The notes beneath the pieces are model-generated. The model worked only from the letters and a program-made list of their open reading frames with translations. It had not been told where the DNA came from and did no database searches. A DNA stretch of 64,000 nucleotides from Smallanthus sonchifolius (Eukaryota; Streptophyta; Magnoliopsida; Asterales; Asteraceae), in assembly GCA_023525975.1 (NCBI GenBank), contig CM042042.1, positions 6,455,501 to 6,519,500 on the forward strand. Direction: 5' to 3'. The translations under genes and the position numbers were made by a program. This document shows positions 1-12,082 of the stretch, one piece after another (position 1 is the stretch's first letter; each line of letters starts with the position of its first letter).

Positions 1-1
1 C

Positions 2-70
2 CTGGTTAAAAAAAAGATAGAGCATACCTTTATCATGACCAAGCCGGATGGCATTCAAAGAGGCCTCTTA
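2..70 (+). pseudogene. Nucleoside diphosphate kinase N-terminal fragment
   Basis: The frame is open to the window edge and reads KKIEHTFIMTKPDGIQRGLL, the conserved N-terminus of nucleoside diphosphate kinase, which transfers the terminal phosphate of ATP to other nucleoside diphosphates. Similarity stops after GLL. The next residues do not fit the family, which continues with a GEII..FEKKGF-like stretch, and no GT donor lies at the break. I did not find the catalytic-histidine region (NVIHGSD-like) downstream. It is most likely a gene fragment, or possibly the edge of an exon whose remaining exons I cannot see. Confidence 0.55.
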
Positions 71-2130
71 ACTCTTTCTACTTCAAATCATATTTCGATT
101 ATTTTTGTCATGGTTTTTTGTCTTTTAATTATTATATTCTGCAGAAAAAAGACGGAAAAAAAGAAATTGAAAAGAAACAAAAAAAAAGGTGCAAAAGCTT
201 CGAACCAGTGTTGTTGGGGAAAGCAGAGTTTCAAATTTGAGAGTGGAACAAGTAAACCCAACTCCTTTTCCTCACAAATAAATATATACACAGAAAAAAA
301 CCCAAAAACCGTAGCAGGCAAGACTTGTACATGTAGCCTTAGCTGTTTTCTTCTTTGTGTGGTCCAATCAAACGAGTTTATTGTTGCTAAGACTTTGTGC
401 TTTAATTATGCTTATAATAACATGATTAAAATCACTAAGTTCATATTATTTTTCTGGCAACAACTTCGATTCTAATTAAAGTTAATGGATCACTTAGCAA
501 CTTACTTTTTATTTATCTATTTATTTATTAATTTAAATAAACTGTTAATCACCATTACAAATTAAAAAATATATATAGAGAATAGATTTAATTGATAACA
601 TAATTATTTTTCAAGAAGTATTTATATTTTCTGTACGTTATATATATATATATATATAAATCTATTTATTTTAAAAATTAAATAAGTTTTCTGGATTTGA
701 AACATAGTTATATAAAAGTGTTTATGCTTTCATAAACTAATGATGTGGGATTATTTTATAAACTGGTTGAACTAATAAGGAATGTGTATAAGTGTAGTTT
801 AATCAAATGACGTATTAGAACAAATGGATAAATTATAACCATACCATTTTGGAAACCTTAGTTTGCATGTTAAATATTGTTACTTTAAATAATTGTCCAA
901 AGCCTATGAAGAATAAAACAAAAATACCGCAATCCGAATCTTATGCGTATAATTTTATAAATTCAACAATATTGTAGGATACCGTGATCGTATAGAAACC
1001 TGTTATCTCAGTTTTGTGACAATCGCTTGAGGTACAGATAGTCTGAAACCTCCTTTCTTTTGATACGAACCGTTTGGCCTTCGGGCATCTGATTCCTAAT
1101 TTCATATCAAGTTCATGTTATAAAAATGTGTTTTGAAAGTTAAAATCGTTTCGGAGATGTTTCAAGTCTGTTTATGAAATATGTTATATACTTGTTTATG
1201 AGTTTGCATGTTTGCGTGTTACATGTTTATGAGTTTACCGGTTTGCATGTTTACGGGATTTCATGCTTAACTAGTTTACAAATTTACAATTTACGAGCTT
1301 ACAAGTTTACAAGTTATAAGTTTTGAATGATTATAAGTTTACAAGCAAGTTTATATATGTGTATATATTTTGTTATACAAGTCGTTCCCTTTTCTGTGAA
1401 CCTAAGAAGGATTGACGTGTCATTCCGCAAATTTAGTATTAAGGTTATTTTGGTCTTTTTATTCCTTCTAAATATTCTCCTCCTGGAAATAAAAACTAGG
1501 AGGAGGCAACCATAAGCAGCCTGAAGTTTCTAATGCAACTCTCCTCGTCTTCTGTTTCTACCCCCGCAACTGTTGATATGAGTCTGGAGTTTTATGAAAC
1601 GCCTATCTCAATCTATCTTCATTTTGTTTCATCTCGATTTAAGAACTGAAAGAACAGTGGGCTAAATGAATTCGGATCTGCGCTTGTTTCCGTGGGGTTT
1701 CCAAGTCGCTACCGGAATTCATGGCGGCCGTTATTTCTAAACGTGGAATTCGTTTGTTAACTTTTTTTAAAATACGGAGTCTGCAGCTATTTTTAGTTTT
1801 CTTTTGTCCATGTTCCGGTATAATTTTTTTTTTCTGAAAACGGAGTTGTATTCAAAATCGATTTTTTTTTTGAATTTTTGCATTTAGCGAGTGTCGTTAC
1901 CGTTGTGGTACCGTGACGAGCCGAAACTGTTATAAGCGAACAAAATCATTGTCGGTATTGGTATTATCGGAACCGTATCGGTCCTGGCTTTTATGGTTTT
2001 CGACGACCCGAACCAGTAGTTTTTTATTATTTTATTTTTTCCTTTTATTATCATTTAATTTTATGTTTCTTTTTTATTAACACTATTTTTTATCGTTGCA
2101 TCTACGTTTTCATTTAAATTTTATTAAAGA
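71..2130. other. Intergenic, AT-rich, no gene seen
   Basis: No supportable gene. The stretch holds a short TA microsatellite near 640-658 and a degenerate run of GTTTACAAG/GTTTGCATG-like words at about 1185-1350. Short open frames here have no recognisable motif. Confidence 0.5.
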
Positions 2131-2174
2131 TGAGCCCGACACACGCCGCGGAGCGCGGGTAGATAACAATCTAG
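2131..2174 (+). mobile_element. Helitron-like 3' terminus
   Basis: A GC-rich hairpin-capable stretch (CCCGACACACGCC...GCGCGGG) is followed by about a dozen bases and CTAG, then T. A subterminal hairpin, CTRR end and insertion before T are the signature of plant Helitron 3' ends. The matching 5' TC end was not located. Confidence 0.4.
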
Positions 2175-3484
2175 TTATATATATTAAAAGAAAACTAAGG
2201 GGAATAGTTAAGTTTTCAATCTTTTCATTTCTACCACCAAAGTTTTATTTTGTTTTTTTTTTTTTACTTTTTCAACATTTTCATTTTCATAATCTATCTT
2301 GCACGAGCTTAATTAAATCAATTGAAAGCTTGAGTTTCGTCTACGTGTTTCCCTTCGGGATGGTGACTTGGAGGATACCCCCATGCTCCGAAGCTTATTT
2401 ACTTCATTGCTTAAGAACTGCAGCCTACGTGTCATATATCGTGTTCCAGCGTGATTGAAACACCACTGGGTTAGGTTCATTCATAAAATAATAATAGAAG
2501 CTCAAAAGCATGCATCCATCGATCTATAATTCCATAATTTTCAAAAACTTATAAATTAGTGTTTATAGTGGTAGGAAATCTATAAAGTTTAACCCGTGCC
2601 TAAACATGATATTGAGATGGGAGTAGACTAAGTTGTAGCTTATTAAGTGTGGGACCCATAGACAACTTGTTGCATGGTAATGTATAATATATTAGATCAC
2701 AAAATTAGGGGCTCGATAGGTCGGTGGTTGAGTTTAATCAGATCGAAATACCGATTGTTACATTTAACGTGTAATTATATTTGAGTTGTAAATGAATGAG
2801 AGTGTTAAAGCAAGTTTTTCCAATTATGATTCAATTGCATAATTATTTTTCGGGACGAAAAAAGATAAGTGTGGGAATGTGATGAGTGGTTGATAAACCC
2901 GTGCTAATTGTATATAATCATGTGTTTTTAATTATAATTATATGAGAAACAATTTATTTTAACTTGTTTTTATATTTTATAAATTTAAGATGTTAATGTG
3001 TTAAAATGACATATTCATACTCAAGGGGTATCAAAATCTAGACGTGCTTAACTAACTAAATTCAATTAATTAGTATTGAGATAACTAAAGTTCTATGATT
3101 TTAGAAAGAGAAGCAGCATATGACCAATTGAAGTAATTGTAGGCTGTTCATGAAATGGTGCTTGTGGTTGACGCAGCAAGTGAAGGAAAGAAAATGATAA
3201 AAGCAATTAAATATGAGGTGGGCCAACGAATGAATGGATGGAAGGAATTGGTTAAAAAGAAGCAGAAGGAAATGAATTAAAAGGTTTAAATAATTTGTAG
3301 GATTCATTTTGGGCTAAAACTTAAGCCCACGAAAAAAGGAATTTGTGCAGCAGGTCACGCAAGCAAAATATACGGCAGACCCTGAGGGCACGAGACAAGT
3401 TTTGACAATTAGGAGGCGGCTGGAGTTGTCGCAGGCAAGAAAAAGAGAGACGCCAGCAGTTGACAATATTATGATTGGCTAAGA
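2175..3484. other. Intergenic, no gene seen
   Basis: Unannotated AT-rich sequence. The ORFs inside are short and lack family motifs. Part of it may be the outer portion of the repeat that begins near 3485. Confidence 0.4.
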
Positions 3485-3829
3485 TTTTTGTGGCTCTTCT
3501 GATGAATGGTTCGTGTAGGTTTTTTCGTTTGATTCTGTTTGTTCATGTTTGGATCTTGTTAGTTTCTGATAATAACTTGATAGATTGATGTATTATTTGA
3601 ATAGAACAATTTATTTGAATGTCTTGAGTTTCTGCTTTACAATCTGTGTTCGGTTGATGACAAAACCTAGTAGCCGGGTTGGGTGACTAAAGTGGGTAAC
3701 TTGACATTTATAAATTAGGTATTTGAATTGTATTGGTTTGTGACGAAACTAGTCGTATAAGTTTTCTGACAAAGAATCTGTTTTCAATTACTGTTTCAAC
3801 TGATTTTTCTACTATGTCGTTGTGGTGTC
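3485..3829 (+). repeat. Dispersed repeat, copy 1 of an inverted pair
   Basis: This stretch matches the reverse complement of 5691-6040 by eye at roughly 80% over about 340 bp. Shared words include CGGTTGATGACAAAACCTAG, GGGTTGGGTGACTAAAG and TGTGACG. It is noncoding and of unknown class. The two copies face opposite ways, 1.9 kb apart. Confidence 0.65.
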
Positions 3830-3885
3830 CATTGAACAACTAAAAATATTGTATATTAAAAAACTCATGTATTACAGAAGTTGAT

Positions 3886-4140
3886 AAAATATAATGTTAT
3901 ATACATTAGTAATAAAAAGTTTATATCTTTAAAAACTTGTATATTAGACGGTTTGAATACATTAAATTTCATTTAATATAATTTAACTTACATCACTATT
4001 TAATTAAAAACAAAAGTTACATAAATAAATTTTAAAGTTTCTTAAAATAAAAGATAATTTAAAATAAATGTATTTATTAGTATAATAAATAATTTTCTTT
4101 CAATATAAATCATTATTAAAAAAGAAGCATCTCTCTTCTA
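3886..4140 (-). mobile_element. Decayed Helitron interior
   Basis: Words such as ATAATTTAAAATAAATGT and TTATTAGTATAAT occur in the same order as in the intact minus-strand Helitron at 18899-19325 and in the copies at 23660-35456 and 43160-43577. The termini are missing or mutated, so this is a relic. Confidence 0.45.
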
Positions 4141-5460
4141 ATAAAAAAACTAAATAGTTTTGTCACTTGGCATTATTATATTACATCTCACAACTTTTCC
4201 CTCCAAAACCATATTTAGCCTTTTTTTAAATTATATAAATAAACATTTTCATAATTATTTCCACTAGGTTATATTTTTTTAAAATTATCATCAAAAGTTA
4301 ATACTTTTAAAAAAATCAAGAATTAAAAAACAAGAGATTTTAAAAAAGAGAGTTTTTAAAGTTTTATTACCAAAAAATGATTTTTTTTAAAATTTTATTA
4401 TAAAAACAAGATTTTTTTTAATTTTACATATAAAATTTGAAAATACTACGTTTGTATTTTAAATAAATATATGTTAGAATAAAGTTTACTACTATTTAAT
4501 TAGTAGTTTTTTTAATTACATTTGATATTTATAAACATATTTTTTATTTTGATTTATAAATTTTAAACTTAGTTTTTAATAAGATTAATAAACTTGCAAA
4601 TATTTATTTTTAAAAGTGTATTATATTTTAAACTTAACTTTTTTAAGTGACGAGATTTTTTTTTTCAAAAAACATGTTTACAAGTTTCAGTTCTAATTTA
4701 TTAGTTTTAATTTTTTTCATATTTAGTTATGTAATTTTAAATTTAATTGCGTCAAAATATTAAGGAGTGGAAATTTTCAGATTTAGAGTTTTAAAATTTG
4801 AATTTAAAATACGATATATTGTTGAAATTTATATTTTATTTGTATCTTTTAATATTCTTTTAATGAGAGATTTAGTATTAAAAGTTTAGCGAGATTTTCC
4901 GAATACAAGTACAAATAGTATCCGTCAATCAGAGCATCTTGATGATGATTTTGATGGAAGTTTATAATCTCCTGATTTTCTAAATTGACTTATATTATCA
5001 GGTTTGTCAAACCATAAATTAGTTTTAAATGTCGGTTTCCTAGTTATACTATTAATAAATATTGATAAAAAATGGTTTGGGTAATGTAACAAGTATTTAG
5101 GTCAAATCACAAGGTAATCGCGTTATAGAAGCGAAGATTATATTTTGAAGCAACTTTGATCATCACAATTTTATCCTTATAACTGGTTTAACAAAAGAAT
5201 TTCACTAAAACTTCAAAGAAAAAATATACAATTGTTGTATTTTTGCAATGACCATGAATAAAAATTTAGAGCAATCACTTTCAAATGTTGGCTTGTATTG
5301 AAAAATCCAATGTTTATTTATGATCAGTCGTATGTTGCATTATCAAGAGTTAAAAATAGAGATGGACTCAAGCTATTAATATTTAATTTAATAAACATGA
5401 AAAAATTATCAATATCACGTCAAATGTTACATATAATGAAGTATTTTCAAATTTGTAAAT
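4141..5460. other. AT-rich intergenic DNA, no gene seen
   Basis: Very AT-rich with many A and T homopolymers and no ORF of note. I see no recognisable element. Confidence 0.5.
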
Positions 5461-5690
5461 AATCATTGTAAGGTTTTGATTGATGTCGTTAGGTCGGTTA
5501 AAAACAATCCTTAAACACTTAACTAGTAAGGGTAAGAAGAGTATCGTATCCACGAGGAATCAGTGGTTAGTGAAATTTCTTAGTTTGATAATTAGAATGA
5601 AAACACAGATCAAATAAAAATGCAACCTCCTCCAAACTTCATATTCTAGGTTAATGCAAAACTCAGTTATTTAATTGGACACCACATAGA

Positions 5691-6040
5691 CATAGTGTTG
5701 GAAAATCAGTTAAAATAGTAATTGAAGACAGGCTGTTGTCAGCAACCTATACAACCAGTTCCGTCACAAACCAGTATAATTCAATCACCCAATTTATGAA
5801 TGCCAAATTGCCCCCTTTAGTCACCCAACCCTGCTACTAGGTTTTGTCATCAACCGAACAAGATCGTAAAGCAAGCAAACTCAAAGCACTCAAACTCAAA
5901 GCACTCAAATAAACTGTTTAAAATAACTAATACATCAATCTACTCAGTTATTGTCAGAAACTAAATAGATCCAAAAACATAAATAAACTGAATCAAAACA
6001 TGAAACCTATATGAACCGTCCGCGTGGAGGAAGCCACAAG
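5691..6040 (-). repeat. Dispersed repeat, copy 2 of an inverted pair
   Basis: Reverse-oriented partner of 3485-3829. Contains CTAGGTTTTGTCATCAACCG, the complement of the shared core of copy 1, and a short local duplication CTCAAAGCACTCAAA at about 5880-5909. It probably belongs to a larger noncoding transposon that continues to about 6350. Confidence 0.65.
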
Positions 6041-6239
6041 TGAATTAGCCGCTCATAGTGATGGAGATCATGTTCAATCTTCAAGTGAATGTTAGAATCG
6101 TGTTCCTTAGCCTCCAAGAACTCCCAAAATCGCCCAAGAACTGATGTCCAAAAGAGAATTTCGAATTTGGGGAAGAAACCCCCAATTAAACACTGAAAAT
6201 CGGCTGTTTCACTAAAAATCCGCGTCTGAAACGTAACCA

Positions 6240-6343
6240 GCGTAAGCTTACGCTGGGGGCGTAAGCTTACTCCGTCGAGCTGAAGCTTCTGTTCAGAAAA
6301 TGTTACCGGCGTAAGCTTACGCTTCTAGGGCGTAAGCTTACGC
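6240..6343. repeat. Cluster of 14-bp perfect palindromes
   Basis: GCGTAAGCTTACGC, its own reverse complement, occurs at 6240-6253, 6309-6322 and 6330-6343. A fourth copy at 6259-6272 has its last bases changed to GCGTAAGCTTACTC. Flanks differ, so this is not a simple tandem array. It could be a binding-site cluster inside a transposon; no function is assigned. Confidence 0.8.
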
Positions 6344-6854
6344 CCCTAGTGTATTTTTTTAACCAAATATTTGGATTCGGCTTCTCGAGCTACCCAAGAT
6401 TCATATATTATGGGTCTCGTAACTCATTTTCTAGCTCGAGATATGTCTGTTTCAAGATTCAGCTTCCAGAACTTCCACATCAACCTCCATCTTTTGCATA
6501 GTTTCCGATCCAAACCCTCTACTTCCTCTCTAATGCTTCCAAAACGCGTACTTAGCATCCAAACACCTACAAATCATAAACACATGCAAAGTAAACGCGT
6601 TTCATGCTAAATCACACATAAAAACGTATAGTTAAGCATCATAAACATCCAACGAACACCTACACATCAGGTTTTATTTGACATGTAGTTTAATGTATGG
6701 TAAAAAGTGCACAACTTATTAAATGAATTTTCATGTATTTTTTTATATTTTAATTACTCTCATTCATATAATCTTAACATGTAACAAAAAGAAAAAATTA
6801 CAAATACAATATCAATCTTGTATAAAAAGAGTTGTTAAGATATTTATCAATATA

Positions 6855-6897
6855 ATCTTAACGTTTCACCTCGTGTAACACACAGGGTTAAATCTAG
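6855..6897 (+). mobile_element. Helitron 3' terminus
   Basis: CACCTCGTGTAACACACAGG forms the subterminal hairpin, followed by GTTAAATCTAG and a flanking T. This is the plus-strand 3' end of the family seen intact elsewhere in the window. Its 5' end is not identified. It abuts 6898, where another Helitron end begins. Confidence 0.55.
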
Positions 6898-6980
6898 TAT
6901 TTAATAAGAGAGAGAGAGGCGGGAAGAGATGTGGACGCGACACGTGGCATAAATGATTTTTATTTATTATATAGTAAAGA
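6898..6980 (-). mobile_element. Helitron 5' end remnant
   Basis: The stretch runs through GACACGTGGCATAAATG to TTATTTATTATATAGTAAAGA, the reverse complement of the Helitron 5' end TCTTTACTATATAATAAATA. The flanking base is T, giving A/TC on the minus strand. The plus-strand Helitron ending at 6897 appears to have inserted into this copy. Confidence 0.5.
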
Positions 6981-7186
6981 TATAGATGGTACATGAGTGG
7001 ATAGATGTTATAGAATGCGGAAATCCGCATGTGCGTACCTCATATAACAATTAGGAGTCAGTATTGCTGCAGCAATGGCTCCTTTAATAAAACGTTTCAT
7101 CTCTCCTGATATACGGTATATACATTTATTACAATCATGTGATGATGTATTAGTACTACATTGCATAACGAAGTGCAGAGTTTGAT

Positions 7187-7744
7187 TTAAGACATAAGGT
7201 TGAGTATCAAAAGCATATCCCTTTTTTTAACATCATCGTATAACTTTCTCGATAACCTGTCTACCATGTTAGAAAGGGCTTTCTCGAGCGCTTGAGCATC
7301 CTTAGCTTTAATCTCACTAATTTCCCTATCAATAAACCAAATATCATAGTTAGTTCCAAAGCGTACATCATATTTAACCATACATGTGACACTCCAGGCC
7401 ACAACTCCCTTTTGGTTACTTCTGTTGAAGCAGTGAATTGTGGTTTTCACGCAAGAAACACAATCTTCGGGTTTTACATAGCCTGCACAGAGCGTTGCAC
7501 TGGCAATCTCATTCGGTTATTTGCCAAAGATTGCAGTGATAGAACCGTTGGTTAGCTGCGTGAATGCAGACATGAGGTTTGTTTTGTAAGGACTGTTGGA
7601 TTGAAAAGTGTCGGCGGCAGTTTTGCATCTAACGATCTCGTGATACATAGGTTGATTAGCCATGGAGATGTAATCAACATTGAAGATTGCTTGTAGAATA
7701 AACAAAAATAAATTTATGAATTTCATTTCTAATAGGTTTTTCAT
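7187..7744 (-). pseudogene. DUF26/Gnk2-like secreted protein, one premature stop
   Basis: One frame runs from ATG at 7744 to TGA at 7187, interrupted only by TAA at 7517-7519. A hydrophobic N-terminus (KFINLFLFILQAI) looks like a signal peptide. The first half has NSPYKTNL and the second half has CAGYVKPEDCVSC, an exact C-x8-C-x2-C motif of the Gnk2-homologous (DUF26, stress-antifungal) domain, then WSVTCMVKYDVRF, the usual late cysteine block. One domain is present, as in short secreted Gnk2-type proteins; cysteine-rich receptor kinases have two plus a kinase. Because only one codon is broken, this is either a young pseudogene or a null allele. Function of such proteins is mostly antifungal or mannose binding; that is family knowledge, not shown here. 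Confidence 0.75.
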
Positions 7745-8056
7745 AGTAATTGTGTGGTTTTGTAAACCAAAAATGAATGATATAAAACGTAAAGTTAGGT
7801 TGAAATAGAGTTTTATATATACATTTTTAATTAATTGGTTAACTATTATTGTTGAAGGTAGGTACTACCGTACTAGGTAGTAGTAGAGTACCTTAAAATA
7901 CTACTACCTTAAAACAGAGTTTGATTTGTATAGAGTTCTAGTACCATCAACCAAATTAAAATATTGATACCATAATAAATAAAAATTTATTATGTTTTTA
8001 AATTTTAAATAATAACAAAAACAATCAAAATTTAACATTACAAATCAGTAAATTGT

Positions 8057-8275
8057 TTAGAAGCAACCAAAGAAATGTTTAGAAGCAACTTCAAGAGCAA
8101 CCGAAGAAGAAGAATGAACAACATTTGGATACGTCTCCTCAAATAGATTATTTAGAGAAGGGAATAAAGAAGAAGGACCCGAAGAATGTAAAGAGTGGAA
8201 AATGTGCTCAAGAAAAATCACATCCCGAAAAAAAACGAACTTGTCGAGTGTCAAGATTAATAAGTTTATAATTCT
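8057..8275 (-). pseudogene. Ty1/copia polyprotein fragment
   Basis: On the minus strand one frame reads LDTRQV and the next reads FFRDVIFLEHIF. Together they resemble the copia segment just after the integrase (LDTRQ..SRDV.F.E.IFPF type), with a frameshift between them. No LTR or reverse transcriptase was seen nearby. Support rests on a short motif only. Confidence 0.45.
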
Positions 8276-8588
8276 TAATTATTTTATAATAATTAATAAG
8301 TTTATATTTATAAAATTTTAAAGTTTTAAATTATTTTTTTGGGTGCGTTTGGTAAAAAAAAATAATTCATGGGTGTCGATGTCAAAGTTTATCGAGAATC
8401 ACTTGAGATTAGATTGTATGTTTAACAAACAACATTTTTTCATGGGGTGACGATCCCTTTTTCTATACCTAGGTACACGCAAACAAATAACCAAAATCTT
8501 AAAAGGGTATGTCCCATAATATCTTGTTGTAGTTAACGGTATCCCTCCCCTAGAGGTCGATGTCTCGAGTCTGAATAAAATTTTAGAA

Positions 8589-8946
8589 AATTGGTTTTTA
8601 ATAATTCATTGGCTGATAATAATCCAATCTAATAGTTTGACTGTTGATCTAAACTTTCACTTTGATTGTTAATAACAGTCTCGTTAGCATAATCATCATA
8701 GATTTACTCTCGATTTACACTTATTTTCGCTCAAAATGACGATTTAAATGAAATGAAGAAACATACACGTGGAATCGACTAAGAAATAAGGGTAAATCGA
8801 GTGTAAATATATGATGATTATGCTACTAGGACAACAAAAGTAAAAGTTGAGAATTTTTTTTTTTTTTAAGATTATTATCAGCCAAACTATTTGTTTAAAT
8901 TATTGTAAACCAAAGAGTTATAATTAGGATTATTAAAAACCAATTG
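8589..8946. mobile_element. MITE with long inverted ends
   Basis: The left end AATTGGTTTTTAATAAT is matched by ATTATTAAAAACCAATTG at the right. Inner blocks (GGCTGATAATAAT against ATTATTATCAGCC, and ATAATCATCAT against ATGATGATTAT) also pair, so most of the element folds back on itself. No ORF. A partial second copy lies at 43976-44075. Confidence 0.6.
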
Positions 8947-9601
8947 ATCCAAAATTTTAAACAAGTCTGAATAAAATTTTAGGTTCTTTATAATGAGTTA
9001 CTTATTGGGTCACGGTGGTAACTAAGATTTTATTGACTCGTGAGGGGATTTATCATCAAAAACTGAAAATGTGCTAATATACATGATTTAATTTCATTTA
9101 GATTTTTTGTGTAATGTAGCTTGAAGCTTTTTTTTTCTCTTATTTTATAATACATGTAAGTATTTATTATCAAAGCAGTAAATTATTTTATAAATGATTT
9201 AATTTTTAATCGGCTGCTTGTACATTTTAAGGTCTCATTTTATATTTTTGATACAAAAATTAAGATTTGCATGCGTTTATGGACCCAAATTAGGTGACTA
9301 GTTTATTAGTAGGTAGTTTTTCTATAAGTGTTTTTTTAACTTATTTAAATTAGTGTTTTGACTCAAACTTGTTTAACATTTTATCTATAATTGAACCTGT
9401 TATGACCCTTGACGGCACGACCTGAGCTCCATCCTACCTAACATTCAGGGCCGGCTCACAGGGGGGCAGAGTGGGCTACGGCTCCAGGCCCGATAACCCC
9501 CGAGGTGCGAAGTTAAAAAAAATCAATATATATTGTAAACTAAAAAAATTCAATATATAGAGACTCAGATTTTTTTTACATGTTCCTGACTCAAAACGTA
9601 A

Positions 9602-10354
9602 CCAGTAGCGGATTCAATTGGTATTTACGGGGTGGAAAGGCACCCCCTACATCCCAATGAGGTGCACATATATTTATAGTGGGGTGCCATGCCATAAATT
9701 GTGAAAACAAAAAAAGTTTCTTTAAATTTTTATAATAAAAAATAATCTCTTTTTTAAACCTGCCTATGGGTTTGGGTTTCTACTAGTCTTGCAAGTTTTT
9801 TGTTTCTAATATCTAACTTGATTGTTTGTTATTAAATTGTTTGGTTACATTATATGTTTATTATTAAATTGTTCGAATTTCTTTGCTTATTTAAATTGTT
9901 TAATTTCTTTGCTTGTTTAAATTTATTGCTTATGCCAAATTTATTTATCTATTTATGTTATTTTATTTGTTTACGAAATCATATTGGTGATAATTTCTTA
10001 AGTACTTGTATAATTTGTGTCGTAGAAAAAGATGAACTTGTCAGCGTTTCTAATGAAGATGTAATTGAACGTTTACAAAAGATGAAAATTCATAAAGCAC
10101 AAGACAATGTTGTTAAGGCGCATGAGCGCACTCAAGGCCCATAGGTCTCGCCCGAAATTTGGCCGGAAAATCGGCATAGAGCACCTGAAAATGGGGCTTT
10201 TGAAGCGAGGCGACAAGGCTGCGCTAGGCTGCACCTGGGCGCCTAGTGGACTTTTGACAACATAGGTACAAGAAAATGTAATTGAACCGACCCATTTTAA
10301 CCAGTCTATATTTTGCCACCCCCTACCGAAAATTCTTGTATTCGTCACTGCTGG
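9602..10354. mobile_element. Harbinger-like nonautonomous element
   Basis: The left end CCAGTAGCGGATTCAA and the right end, read inward as CCAGCAGTGACGAATA, form imperfect terminal inverted repeats. Both are flanked by TAA (9599-9601 and 10355-10357), the 3-bp duplication expected of PIF/Harbinger elements. Open frames inside have no recognised domain. A smaller element at about 10103-10265 is nested within. Confidence 0.5.
10103..10265. mobile_element. Nested MITE
   Basis: ATGTTGTTAAGGCGC at the left pairs with GCGCCTAGTGGACTTTTGACAACAT at the right, allowing an inserted segment. GC content is higher than in the surrounding DNA. A target duplication could not be settled. Confidence 0.4.
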
Positions 10355-11307
10355 TAACATTTTGCCCGGCCAAACAATATACATCAGCATGGTAAATACT
10401 TTAATTATAAGTATCATGGCATCACGATTTTTGTTAGATCATCGAATCAACGTGTTTACAAATGGATCCAAACAAAAAGTACAAGTATTTATCATCGACA
10501 CGTAGAGTATCTAAAGATCGATTCATTAAGGCTTGATAGAGAAAGGGACACGAAACAACGTTAACGTCTACATCAAGCTTTTTTGCAGTTTAGATGCATA
10601 CATTGAAGCATGTTCAGATCTTAATGTTGCATGTAACCGTGCAACTACTATATGCCAATTGCAGAAAACATCATAGCAAAGACAACTACTTCCACAAAAG
10701 ATTCTTGATCCTAATTAAGGTAGTTGGATTGAATCAGACCATCTTGTTTTTTGTTAGTTTATATATTTGTGTCAATATTGAGTAAGATAACTTGACTTCC
10801 ACGGCAAGAAACTTTAAAAATATTTTCTTATTTTTTCACTCCATATCAGGATGTACATCCCTAAAATTTAAAGGAAAATTTTATGAGTTCCCTGAATATA
10901 GAGACTTACTATTCATTCCCTATACTTTTTTTAAATATTTTTTGTAAGTGGAAGAAAACGAAAATGTAATTAAAAAAGATTAAAAAAAAGTACTGGTTAA
11001 TTGAATAGGGATTGAGATGTGATAAGTTTTTAAAAAATCTTTAAATTTTAGAGATAAGTGTGTTTTTAGTTAATTATAGAGATGAAGATAAAAAAACTAC
11101 ATAAAATGCTCTTATTTACAATAAATTTTCTATTTTCAGTATTTACCACGGGTTACGAGTATCGCACACCAAGCAAATCTATTTACATATAAAATACAAA
11201 AATATTTATAACTTCAATTCTAAGACTATTGTCCATATTATTACCATTCATGCCTAAGGCAGCTTTTAAATGTTACCCCTTCATACATTTTTTAGTTGTA
11301 TCTTACT

Positions 11308-11521
11308 AATTAAAGAGGATTTGTCCTGGCGATACCTTATTGACTTTTAAGTTGGAGGTCACCGGTTTGAATTAGGACCACAGCAAAAAAAAATGGTATG
11401 TGGCTAGGTCAGTAGGTTTGCCCAATTAGGGTTACTCTTGGGTGGGTAGCCTTGGATGTTCTAGGTGTTGCCCCGGTGAAACTTAATTATCCTAGAATAT
11501 CTAGATGTTGCAGTTAAAAAA
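11308..11521 (+). mobile_element. tRNA-derived SINE (copy 1)
   Basis: About 214 bp, flanked by near-identical duplications AGTTGTATCTTACT (11294-11307) and AGTTGTATATTACT (11522-11535). It has a degenerate pol III B box (GGTTTGAATTAGG), a body with GGTATGTGG, GGATGTTCTAGGTGTTGCCC and ATCCTAGAATATCTAGATGT, and an A-rich 3' tail. The same body occurs at 21775-21942 and, reversed, at 51086-51297. Confidence 0.8.
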
Positions 11522-11916
11522 AGTTGTATATTACTTTGATAGCATATTTAGTTTTTAATATATTGTAAACAAATATAACAAATTATATTTAAATATTAAG
11601 TAATTCAAGTTTTTATAAATACATTAAAATCATTAAAACTAACTTTTATGTTTCATAAACATTAAAAAGGTTGATTATAAAATATTATATGATTAATAAA
11701 AAATTTATAAATAATCTCTATGTCTTGTAAATCTAAGTAACAAAATGTTTTAATTAATAAATATAATAAACTTTACGGTCCATCTATAGGTACAAAAACA
11801 TAAAAATATTTTTGAGATTGTCTCAATCCAAATTTATTATTTTGCTTATTAGTAACCGTTACATAACAATGATAACTTTAAGCACAATACGAAATACACA
11901 TTCATGATACGATAAT

Positions 11917-11932
11917 CTAGTGCGCGCACTAG
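11917..11932. repeat. 16-bp perfect palindrome
   Basis: CTAGTGCGCGCACTAG equals its reverse complement. It lies about 150 bp beyond the stop of the minus-strand gene at 12083-12346. No role is known. Confidence 0.7.
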
Positions 11933-12082
11933 CCTCTGGTGACTAGCAAACTACAAACATGAAACACCACTGTACAAACCTTATATCACTATAAGATTAA
12001 AATCAATAAAGACAAAGAGACAGATAATCGCACCAGTACTGATAATTTCACATAACTATGCAATCGATGAGTGTAAGTTTGA

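Noticed and set aside
9854..10144. 96-residue ORF as a gene
   Set aside because: Its end runs into the nested MITE at 10103, the N-terminal part is a low-complexity FLCLFKLFNF repeat, and no domain is seen.
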